Position numbers and translations under genes: made by a program. The notes under the pieces were generated by a model, which ran no database searches, was not told the DNA's origin, and was given only the letters and a program-made list of their open reading frames with translations. DNA of 12,638 nt from Planctomycetaceae bacterium (lineage in GTDB: Bacteria > Planctomycetota > Planctomycetia > Pirellulales > Thermoguttaceae), in contig JAITDV010000418.1 in NCBI GenBank assembly GCA_031282385.1, forward strand, positions 1 to 12,638. The letters run 5' to 3'. Of this stretch, positions 7,138-12,638 are shown one piece after another (the first letter of the stretch is position 1; every line of letters starts with the position of its first letter).

Positions 7138-7173
7138 GTCCGATTTAATATCCGATGTTGTTTCATATCGGAC
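7138..7173. promoter_or_regulatory. Palindromic TCCGAT cluster upstream of the HDOD gene
   Basis: GTCCGAT (7138-7144) and ATCGGAC (7167-7173) are exact 7-bp inverted repeats. A further TCCGAT at 7151-7156 can pair alternatively with the right arm. The cluster ends 33 nt before the ATG at 7207, a position suited to an operator or a leader hairpin. No binding protein can be named. Confidence 0.4.
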
Positions 7174-7206
7174 TTACATCATTATCATCTTTTTTTATAT
7201 TACATT

Positions 7207-8139
7207 ATGAGTAGTTCAATTGCAGATTCGGGTTTGAGGAGTGGAGTTCAACCTCAAGATGAACTTAAAAAGATTCTTACAGTCGAACAACTTCCGGCAA
7301 TGCCGCAAAGTGCATTGACGGTGTTGCAGATAGATAATGATCTTACAAAAGTTAATATCAATGATCTTGTTTGTCCGATTGAAGCGGATCCCGGTTTGGT
7401 TGCTCAAGTGTTGAAATTTCTCAACTCATCTTATTTTGGTTTCCAAAGTACAATTTCAAATGTGAAACAAGGAATTGCGCTTGTTGGTATAAGGGTTGTC
7501 AAAAACTTTGTTCTCTGGAAGGCGGTGTTTAGTCTGATACCGAAAGCGAAAGGCGCCGAATTTGACGTCGGCGGACTTTGGCAAGATTCGTTGCGGAGGG
7601 CAATGTTTGCAAGATTTCTATTAAATGAACTCAAAAAAGGCGATTCCGAAATGGCTTTTGCCGGCGCGCTTCTACAAGACATGGCAATTCCGATGTTATT
7701 GAAGTTGAAACCGATAGAGTATGGTGATTTGATTGCAAGGTATCGCGAATCTGAAAATGTTCGGTTGTCAACACTTGAGGACGAGCGTTTCGGTTGGAAT
7801 CACGCGCAGGCTGGCGGAATACTTGGGCGAACTTGGAAGTTACCTCATTTGTTGACGTTGATAATCGAGGAGCATATTGAGATAGAAGAGTTGGTTCGGT
7901 CTTTTGATTCGAATAGTGAAGAAGCTGCGGTTGCGATTTCGGCAATGTTGCCGACGGATTCTAGAAATGTTTGGTCGGAAGCGGATTTGTTTATGAAATA
8001 TTTCAAAGCAATGTTGCCGGGCAAAGTTGAATTGATCAAGCGTCTATTTGAAAGAGTTGATCGTGAATTTGAACAATATGCTTCGGTTATCCAAATTGGT
8101 AAAACCAAAAAGAAACTTATGGATTATTTAGATAATTGA
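7207..8139 (+). CDS. HDOD-domain signalling protein
   Basis: The 310-residue product is almost entirely one HDOD domain (~25-230), a catalytically degenerate relative of HD-GYP phosphodiesterases used in bacterial signal transduction and regulation. Recognisable segments are LPAMPQSALTVLQI (29-42), the helix with IEADPGLVAQVLKFLNSSYFGF (~58-79), VKQGIALVGIRVVKNFV (~86-102), FAGALLQDMAIPMLL (~151-165) and HAQAGGILGRTWKLPHLL...EEH (199-223). At the position where active HD enzymes have the His-Asp pair, this protein has Gln-Asp (QD, 157-158), so hydrolysis is unlikely. The C-terminal ~80 residues are helical with no named domain, and no receiver or GGDEF domain is attached. The start at 7207 fits the family; an in-frame TTG at 7111 would add 32 residues, hydrophobic in part, with no family support. 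The gene stands alone, and a terminator-like hairpin follows. Confidence 0.88.
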   Translation: MSSSIADSGLRSGVQPQDELKKILTVEQLPAMPQSALTVLQIDNDLTKVNINDLVCPIEADPGLVAQVLKFLNSSYFGFQSTISNVKQGIALVGIRVVKNFVLWKAVFSLIPKAKGAEFDVGGLWQDSLRRAMFARFLLNELKKGDSEMAFAGALLQDMAIPMLLKLKPIEYGDLIARYRESENVRLSTLEDERFGWNHAQAGGILGRTWKLPHLLTLIIEEHIEIEELVRSFDSNSEEAAVAISAMLPTDSRNVWSEADLFMKYFKAMLPGKVELIKRLFERVDREFEQYASVIQIGKTKKKLMDYLDN

Positions 8140-8213
8140 GCATCTGACAATTGCTCCCAAAAAACAATGTAGTTGTCTGTTTCATTTTCTGTAACACAAT
8201 TAAAAACTCAATT

Positions 8214-8258
8214 AAAATTTTTGCAGTTGATCTGTGATTAGATGCAAAAATTTTTTTT
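8214..8258 (+). terminator. Terminator-like hairpin after the HDOD gene
   Basis: AAAATTTTTGCA (8214-8225) and TGCAAAAATTTT (8243-8254) form a perfect 12-bp stem with a 17-nt loop, followed by more T residues to 8258. It lies 75 nt after the HDOD stop and just ahead of the methyltransferase array. The stem is very AT-rich, so termination may be weak. Confidence 0.5.
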
Positions 8259-8272
8259 GAGAATACAAAAAC

Positions 8273-8557
8273 TTGGTCTTTATGAAATTTTCAGACAAAA
8301 GTGAAATTGATATACTACATTATTATTTTATAAAAGATATTTTCTTTTATCTTAAAAAAGCGTTTGGTAAAAATTGGCAGAACGAGTATTATATCTGGGA
8401 TTGTTGTTGCAAAAGTGCAAATCTGTTATTAGGTCTGATGAATCCCGATCAAACATTGAAAGATTCGCTAAAAAATCTTGCCAAAGTGATTAAGCCGAAA
8501 ATTTATGAGTTTGATTTTTTTGCTGGAGTAAATAACAATGACCTCTACCAAAAATGA
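8273..8557 (+). pseudogene. Methyltransferase remnant 1 (internally deleted, motif I destroyed)
   Basis: The 94-codon frame (TTG 8273; ATG 8282) is a relic of the downstream gene. From LKKAFGKNWQ to GLMNPDQ it matches residues ~308-340 of the intact protein. It then jumps straight to the last ~25 residues (TLKDSLKNLAKVIKPKIYEF), so about 1.3 kb including the NPPY catalytic motif is missing. The SAM-binding motif DCCCGTGNLL has become DCCCKSANLL. One extra T in a T run near 8516-8522 shifts the frame past the ancestral TAA stop. Translation then continues to a TGA at 8555-8557, overlapping the ATG of the next gene. It cannot methylate DNA, but translating it could deliver ribosomes to the intact gene. 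Confidence 0.8.
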
Positions 8558-8616
8558 AGCCAACTTTAAAAGTTCAAGTTGCCAATAAATATTTTAGCAA
8601 ATTTGTTGTTTCGTTT
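8447..8616 (+). repeat. ~170-bp direct repeat, copy 1
   Basis: This covers the C-terminal end of methyltransferase remnant 1, the spacer with GGAGTAAATAACAATG, and the first codons of the intact gene. It aligns at roughly 90% identity with 10828-10995. Besides substitutions there are two 1-base insertions: one T in the T run and one C at 8560 or 8561. Confidence 0.85.
8525..8528 (+). promoter_or_regulatory. Shine-Dalgarno site facing a dead start codon
   Basis: GGAG lies 9 nt before ATG 8538, the position equivalent to the start of the third copy (10918). In this copy the frame from 8538 closes at a TAA after 16 codons because of a 1-base insertion. The functional long frame begins at ATG 8554, 25 nt from this site, which is too far for normal initiation. 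Confidence 0.6.
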
Positions 8617-10911
8617 GACGAAAAGTTTATTGATCTGATTGTCGAACCGAAAGCGGACGGATTTTTTGCGCCTTTTCTTTGGGCAGAATCAAAAAAAGGT
8701 ATTGCCGATATTTCGCAAATGTTCGCCCAACTACTCTTAACCATCAAACCGATTTACGATAAAGGTAAAAAAAATCTACCGAAATATCTCGGCGTTTTTG
8801 ATAAAGAAAAAATTGTGTTCGTCGAATTTTATCACGTTCTGCCGATTTTTCTTTTGAATGATTTCAACTGGAACGAAAAACCATCAACCGTTTCAAAAAA
8901 GACGGAAAATACTGTTGCGAAATTTCTTTATCCGAAACACAAAAAACAAGACGACACAATTGTTGTTTACGAATTTTATTTTGACAACGATGAAGACGGT
9001 TTGAAAGAATTTATCAAAACGAATTTTACTTTCAACGGTGACACTGTCCGGTTACAAATTACAAAAAACAATTTTTTGCATGTTTATAATCGTTGGGTTT
9101 CAGAAGTTCGTCCGTCAATTGACGCAAGTTTTGAAACGCTCAAAGAATCCGATTTGATTGACGGTGATTTTTATCTTGCCGATTTGCTTTCGGAATATAA
9201 TGAATCTGTACGAAAAATGTTGAAGGTTTCATTGCAAAAAACGGTTTTTCATGTGAATATTAAACGTTCTGATCGTCTTTTCAACGAATTAATTCAGTTC
9301 AACGACAAAGGTTATGCGCACGATAAATTTTGGACAAAATATGAACGTCCGTCTGCAAAAGAAGATTGGGATTACATGATTGATCGCCGTGATTTGCTTG
9401 TGCCGCAGGAAATTCGGGAACAGAAAGGAGCCTACTTTACGCCAAAAATTTGGGTTGAGAAATCGCAGGAATATTTGGAAAAAGTGTTTGGTGAAAACTG
9501 GCAGGATGACTATTATGTTTGGGATTGTTGTTGCGGGACGGGCAATTTGTTAACAGGTTTGACCAATCCTGACAACGTTTGGGCTTCAACAATTGATCAG
9601 CCGGATGTTGAAGTTCTCAACGAACTAATTGACGGCGGATACAATCTTTTGAAACCTCATGTTTTTCAGTTTGATTTCTTGAGTGATGAATTTGTTCCGA
9701 AATCGCGAAGCGGCAAGATTCCTGATTCGCTTTTCAATATTATCAACAATCCTGAACGCCAAAAGAATTTGATTATTTACATCAATCCGCCCTACGCGGA
9801 AACCGGTGATGGTTTAGGAACGCAAACGAATAAGGAATTTTGTTTTTCGCAACACAAAACTCATTCGAGATACAAAGAGTTACTGGGCAAGGCGTCGCAT
9901 GAATTTTTTTCACAGTTTTTTATTCACATTCTTAAAACGATGCCGATGGCAACTCTTGCTATATTTTCCACGATGAAGTATGTCAATTCTGCTAATTTCG
10001 AGAGATTTCGGCAATCGTTTCCGGCAAAATTTAAGTCAGGTTTTATTTGCCGCTCCGATACTTTTGATAATGTTCACGGGAAATTTCCGATTGGTTTTTT
10101 GGTTTGGTGTTTATCACAGACAAAGTTTCCGAAACAAATTTTAATTGACGTGCTGGGCGATAATGGAGAAAAAATCGGTAAAAAAGGATTCTATAACAAC
10201 AGGAAATATATTAATCAATGGATAAACTCTTTTCCAATTTCCGGTCAATCACTTGGAATTTTGTACGCGAAAGGAATGGATTTTCAGAATAATCAGGGTT
10301 TATGGATTAGTCTTGAAATAAAAAATTCAGGCGGTTCACAATTTATGTTGAGTGAAACCAATCTGATCGAAGGTTCCATTTATTTTGCTGTTCGGCATTG
10401 TTTGAATGATGAGCATAATTGGATAAATCATCGTGATCAATTTTTGTTTCCTAATGAAGACTATAAAAGAGACAAAAGATTTAAGAATGATTGTTTAATT
10501 TATACGTTATTTCACGAAAAAAACCGCATTTCATCCCAAAACGGAATCAATCACTGGATACCATTTTCACGAAAAGACGTGAAAGGCAAAGACAGTTTCG
10601 CGTCAACTTTTATGGTCAATTTTTTGCAAACGCGCGGAACATTGAGTAAAGAAGCAAATGCTGTACTTGAAAGCGGTAAAATGTTGTGGAGATATTATCA
10701 CGAAACAATTAAATCCGACGACAACGCCGAGGTGAACGCTTCGCTTTACGATATTCGTGAATACTTCAAAGGTCGCGTCAACGGCAGAATGAATACAAAA
10801 TCAACCGATCAAAAATTTAACGAATTAGATCAAGCGTTGAAAGATTCGCTAAAAAATCTTGCGGAAGTGATTAAGCCGAAAGTTTATGAGTTTGGTTTTT
10901 TGTTGGAGTAA
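8554..10911 (+). CDS. N6-adenine DNA methyltransferase, candidate type IIG/IIL restriction-methylation fusion
   Basis: The 785-residue product has gamma-class adenine methyltransferase motifs: a motif X-like QEIREQKGAYFTP (285-297), motif I VWDCCCGTGNLL (322-333, SAM binding) and motif IV INPPY (410-414, catalytic). A C-terminal part of ~370 residues probably holds target recognition. Near the N-terminus D35, then nine residues, then E45-S-K47 in a WAESKK strand, followed by a helix with Q55 and Q59. This matches the spacing of the PD-(D/E)xK nuclease of MmeI-like single-chain restriction enzymes. Together they suggest one polypeptide that both cuts and methylates DNA. The size is in the range of such enzymes, slightly short. 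No separate nuclease or specificity gene adjoins it. The ancestral start at 8538 is out of frame, so the present start overlaps the stop of the remnant upstream (ATGA). A solitary methyltransferase is the main alternative. Confidence 0.88.
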   Translation: MKPTLKVQVANKYFSKFVVSFDEKFIDLIVEPKADGFFAPFLWAESKKGIADISQMFAQLLLTIKPIYDKGKKNLPKYLGVFDKEKIVFVEFYHVLPIFLLNDFNWNEKPSTVSKKTENTVAKFLYPKHKKQDDTIVVYEFYFDNDEDGLKEFIKTNFTFNGDTVRLQITKNNFLHVYNRWVSEVRPSIDASFETLKESDLIDGDFYLADLLSEYNESVRKMLKVSLQKTVFHVNIKRSDRLFNELIQFNDKGYAHDKFWTKYERPSAKEDWDYMIDRRDLLVPQEIREQKGAYFTPKIWVEKSQEYLEKVFGENWQDDYYVWDCCCGTGNLLTGLTNPDNVWASTIDQPDVEVLNELIDGGYNLLKPHVFQFDFLSDEFVPKSRSGKIPDSLFNIINNPERQKNLIIYINPPYAETGDGLGTQTNKEFCFSQHKTHSRYKELLGKASHEFFSQFFIHILKTMPMATLAIFSTMKYVNSANFERFRQSFPAKFKSGFICRSDTFDNVHGKFPIGFLVWCLSQTKFPKQILIDVLGDNGEKIGKKGFYNNRKYINQWINSFPISGQSLGILYAKGMDFQNNQGLWISLEIKNSGGSQFMLSETNLIEGSIYFAVRHCLNDEHNWINHRDQFLFPNEDYKRDKRFKNDCLIYTLFHEKNRISSQNGINHWIPFSRKDVKGKDSFASTFMVNFLQTRGTLSKEANAVLESGKMLWRYYHETIKSDDNAEVNASLYDIREYFKGRVNGRMNTKSTDQKFNELDQALKDSLKNLAEVIKPKVYEFGFLLE

Positions 10912-10995
10912 ATAACAATGTCTTCTGCCAAAAATGAAGCAACTTTAAAAGTTCAAGCTGCCAATAAATATTTTAGCAAATTTGTTGTTTCGTTT
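10828..10995 (+). repeat. ~170-bp direct repeat, copy 2
   Basis: This is the counterpart of 8447-8616. It runs from the last ~28 codons of the intact methyltransferase through the GGAG spacer into the first 26 codons of the third copy. Here both the stop (TAA 10909-10911) and the downstream start (10918) are in their undamaged form, so this copy shows the ancestral junction. Confidence 0.85.
10918..10995 (+). pseudogene. Methyltransferase remnant 3 (first 26 codons only)
   Basis: The frame starts MSSAKNEATLKVQAANKYFS and follows the N-terminus of the intact protein through KFVVSF. Homology stops at 10995, shortly before the left end of an IS5-family element at 11001. A GGAG site overlapping the stop of the preceding gene lies about 8 nt before the ATG, so it was once a well-initiated gene. 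The frame runs on into IS sequence to 11112 as a meaningless fusion. The rest of the gene is not seen on the far side of the IS. Confidence 0.8.
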
Positions 10996-11000
10996 TATTC

Positions 11001-11733
11001 GAGATTTTTGTTAAAAACCTTGCAAATATTATCAAAATTACTAAAAAATGGTTTCCCATTCCGTTCCCCAAACATCCGGTCAGACCGACCTGTTTCTTCG
11101 TCGTCTTGTTGACATTATTGATATGACGCACGAGCTTGTTTTATTGGCGTCGTTGATTGATTGGGCTAAGTTCGATTCCCAGTATGACTCCAGTTACCAT
11201 CCCAGCCAAGGCGCTCCGGGTTTGCCGACCCGCCTGATGGTTGCGCTTCATCTGTTGAAATATATGTTCAACCTTTCTGATGAAGAGTTGATTGCCCGTT
11301 GGGTGTAAAATCCTTATTGGCAATATTTCAGTGGCGAACTTTATTTTCAATTGCATCAACCTTGCGATCCCTCGCAACTGTCGCGTTGACGCAAACGTTT
11401 CGGCGGTGAGAATCTCAAATTAACTCTTCAAGAGTCGATTCGTCTTGCCAAAGAACAAAAACTTCTGAACAATAAAAATGCCTCTGAAGTAGTCGTGGAC
11501 ACGGCCGTTCAAGAGAAAAATGTAACTTATCCGCCGACAAACATTATGCTAAAAGCGACTATCAAGGTTCGGCAAAGTTATTGATTCACGGAACAAGCAA
11601 TTCCGAACTTCGCAGTTGTGAGAAACGCCGCAAGAAACGTCGCAGTAGTATTGAGCCGATCATTGGTCACTTAAAAAGTGGTCATCGTCTATGCCGTAAT
11701 TTTTTGCGCGGCGTCACGGGTGATATATTGTAG
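11001..11733 (+). mobile_element. Decayed IS5-family insertion sequence
   Basis: The left end begins GAGATTTTTG at 11001; its first 31 bases recur inverted at 3818-3847. The transposase frame starts at 11048. Sequence recognisable as transposase ends at 11733, and no right terminal repeat is visible, so the right end is truncated. Base composition is visibly less AT-rich than the flanks, in keeping with separate origin. Confidence 0.75.
11048..11733 (+). pseudogene. IS5-family DDE transposase, inactivated
   Basis: The product starts MVSHSVPQTSGQTDLFLRRL and continues with IDWAKFDSQY, PGLPTRLMVALHLLKY and DEELIARWV, all typical of the IS5 family N-terminus. The frame is broken by TAA at 11306-11308 (family sequence W-V/L-E-NPYW, so Glu became stop) and TGA at 11387-11389 (expected Trp before RKRFG). 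The first catalytic Asp survives in VVVDTAVQEK. About 190 codons, including the second Asp, are missing after PPTN (~11543). The C-terminal part resumes in another frame at 11545 (YAKSDYQGSAK) and reaches RRSSIEPIIGHLKSGHR, which holds the catalytic Glu, before TAG at 11731-11733. Two nonsense changes plus an internal deletion mean no activity. Confidence 0.85.
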
Positions 11734-12003
11734 TTTTCCTCAAAAAATGTACCCAGATATTATTATCTCTTGACATAATGAAAAAACAATGTACAACTTG
11801 CCCACCATAAGTGTTTTGTTTTCTGTAATTAAGCGAATGTACCCTGTAGTTTTACAACACAAAATCAATGCAATATTTTGTTATAAAATTACTTATAACG
11901 GACACCTTTATTGGTTACTAATGGAACATCCGTTGAAAATAAGGTTTATTGAAACGATGACAATATGGTTTTTGTAAATTCGGCTGAAATATTACGAAGT
12001 TTG
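11734..12003. other. Non-coding segment between the IS relic and the minus-strand gene pair
   Basis: This AT-rich stretch has no recognised repeat or hairpin. A 62-codon frame at 11789-11977 has an unusual composition, no ribosome-binding site and no recognisable similarity, so it is not called. The segment may hold decayed sequence from the missing right part of the IS. Confidence 0.5.
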
Positions 12004-12537
12004 TTATTTTGAGCGGACTTGTTCGAGTTGTTTTTTAAGAATGGCGGATTCGCCTTCTTTTTGTGAAAGCAGAGGTAACCAATCTTTCAAAATTCTCTCA
12101 TAATACATTTTATTTTTTTCGTATTCTTCGCGGTATTTACTTGAATTACCAATTACTATGGGGTTAACTATACCCTTACAATAAACCTTCAATACTGTTA
12201 TAACGAAATAATCACGTTGTATATCTGGTAATCTACGAACCCATAACCAAAAGGGAGCAGCAGGGGATTGGTAGTTTTTAACAAGATTATCGTAATCAAT
12301 ATTTTGCCATTCAAGCGGAACGTTTTTATTCAATATGATCCAGTCTTTCAACGTACCTGCATCCATGTTTTGTAAAAGACTTTCTATGCCGCTTGGTGTG
12401 ATACCGGCAAATGCAAATGACAATTGTTTGTCTATGATTTCAAAGCCATTACATTTATAACCATCTGTCATATCAATTAGGACATCATTGTAAGAATTTG
12501 CCAGTTGTCTGCCTAAAAACTTTAGCAACAAATTCAT
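12004..12537 (-). CDS. Protein of unknown function, translationally coupled to the upstream gene
   Basis: The 177-residue product begins MNLLLKFLGRQLANSYND and has no recognised domain, signal peptide or membrane span. It is rich in aromatic and charged residues. The middle contains a Trp/Pro-rich stretch (SPAAPFWLWVRRLPD), and the C-terminal third (YREEYEKNKMYYERILKDW through EQVRSK) is predicted helical, possibly a short coiled coil. The start at 12537 was chosen because its ATG overlaps the TGA of the upstream reading frame (ATGA). The in-frame ATG at 12555 would extend into that gene, and the frame itself stays open to the window edge, so a longer N-terminus cannot be excluded. It is soluble and cytoplasmic by appearance; the role is unknown. 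Confidence 0.65.
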   Translation of the reverse strand: MNLLLKFLGRQLANSYNDVLIDMTDGYKCNGFEIIDKQLSFAFAGITPSGIESLLQNMDAGTLKDWIILNKNVPLEWQNIDYDNLVKNYQSPAAPFWLWVRRLPDIQRDYFVITVLKVYCKGIVNPIVIGNSSKYREEYEKNKMYYERILKDWLPLLSQKEGESAILKKQLEQVRSK

Positions 12538-12638
12538 ATCTTTATCTTTTCGCATTGCAAGATTGATTTTATTTCTTGCCGAGTATTTGCCCGTTCTATA
12601 TTGAATGTGAAAATAGCAATTTTTACTTGGTTTACTGT
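12534..12638 (-). CDS. C-terminal 34 codons of an unknown gene (5' part outside window)
   Basis: On the minus strand the frame enters at 12638 and reads TVNQVKIAIFTFNIERANTR and on to EKIKI before TGA at 12536-12534. The balanced amino-acid composition and the 4-nt ATGA overlap with the next gene suggest a real upstream partner in the same operon. Nothing about function can be read from so short a piece, and the alternative is a single longer gene in the other frame. Confidence 0.45.
   Translation of the reverse strand, partial: TVNQVKIAIFTFNIERANTRQEIKSILQCEKIKI

Larger units (their letters stand above)
6485..7206. other. Repeat-rich intergenic region before the HDOD gene
   Basis: These 720 nt have no credible gene. 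They contain the degenerate and full inverted-repeat arms, the short MITE-like element, motif copy D, a run of eight C at 7017-7024 in otherwise AT-rich DNA, and the palindrome at 7138-7173. The segment 6929-7016 shows nothing recognisable. Confidence 0.65.

Noticed and set aside
7431..8108. Minus-strand frames of 83-104 codons inside the HDOD gene
   Set aside because: They are antisense shadows of a clear HDOD domain, with no family similarity.
8140..8175. Small GAGCA/TGCTC hairpin right after the HDOD stop as terminator
   Set aside because: The stem is only 5 bp with a 9-nt loop and no T run; the 12-bp hairpin at 8214-8258 is a far better candidate.
11141..11377. 78-codon minus-strand frame within the IS
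   Set aside because: It is antisense to the recognisable transposase pseudogene.
11772..11800. TTGACA as a -35 promoter element
   Set aside because: No -10-like hexamer lies at 16-18 nt spacing and no gene follows on that strand.
11789..11977. 62-codon plus-strand frame
   Set aside because: There is no ribosome-binding site, no recognisable motif and a composition typical of random AT-rich DNA; it may be decayed sequence after the IS.

Overview
The window is AT-rich bacterial DNA, most likely from a low-GC planctomycete. The main clue is the N-terminus of the very large minus-strand protein at the left edge. It carries the 'LE-x-LE-x-R-x-LLA' motif (residues 37-48) typical of planctomycete exported proteins, followed by a dockerin/EF-hand calcium loop and a string of cadherin/VCBS-like beta repeats. 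The loose gene packing and absence of long operons fit this, but the assignment is an inference.

Layout, left to right. (1) 1-3395, minus strand: a giant surface protein that runs off the left edge, at least 1131 codons. (2) 3396-4711: a gene-poor stretch full of repeats. It holds a 217-bp MITE-like element, a solitary IS end, a roughly 260-bp two-tier hairpin and a 17-bp tandem repeat. (3) 4712-5878: a PLP-dependent sugar aminotransferase of the DegT/DnrJ/EryC1/StrS (WbpE-like) family. (4) 5897-6708: a small exported protein bracketed by a long inverted repeat. (5) 6709-7206: a second, 137-bp copy of the MITE-like element and an upstream palindrome. (6) 7207-8139: an HDOD-domain signalling protein followed by a terminator-like hairpin. 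(7) 8273-10995: three tandem homologues of one DNA methyltransferase gene. The first is a deleted and frameshifted remnant, the second is a full 785-aa gene, and the third is only the first 26 codons. (8) 11001-11733: a decayed IS5-family insertion sequence that abuts the third copy. (9) 12004-12638, minus strand: two overlapping unknown genes, the upstream one cut by the right edge.

The most notable part is the methyltransferase array. The intact copy has gamma-class N6-adenine motifs (GAYFTP, DCCCGTG, NPPY). Near its N-terminus it also has a D35-x9-E45-x-K47 signature like the PD-(D/E)xK nuclease of type IIG/IIL enzymes, so it may be a single-chain restriction-modification enzyme. Comparison with the third copy shows a one-base insertion just after the ancestral start codon. 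The ribosome-binding site therefore now faces a dead 16-codon frame, and the long frame begins at an internal ATG that overlaps the stop codon of the remnant upstream. The ~170-bp direct repeats around the gene would allow loss or expansion by recombination.

The second theme is small repeats. There are two related MITE-like elements, two different long inverted-repeat structures, and a ~25-bp motif with fixed internal spacing that occurs four times. Two of those motif copies lie directly upstream of genes. Apart from the array, the genes show no obvious common pathway.
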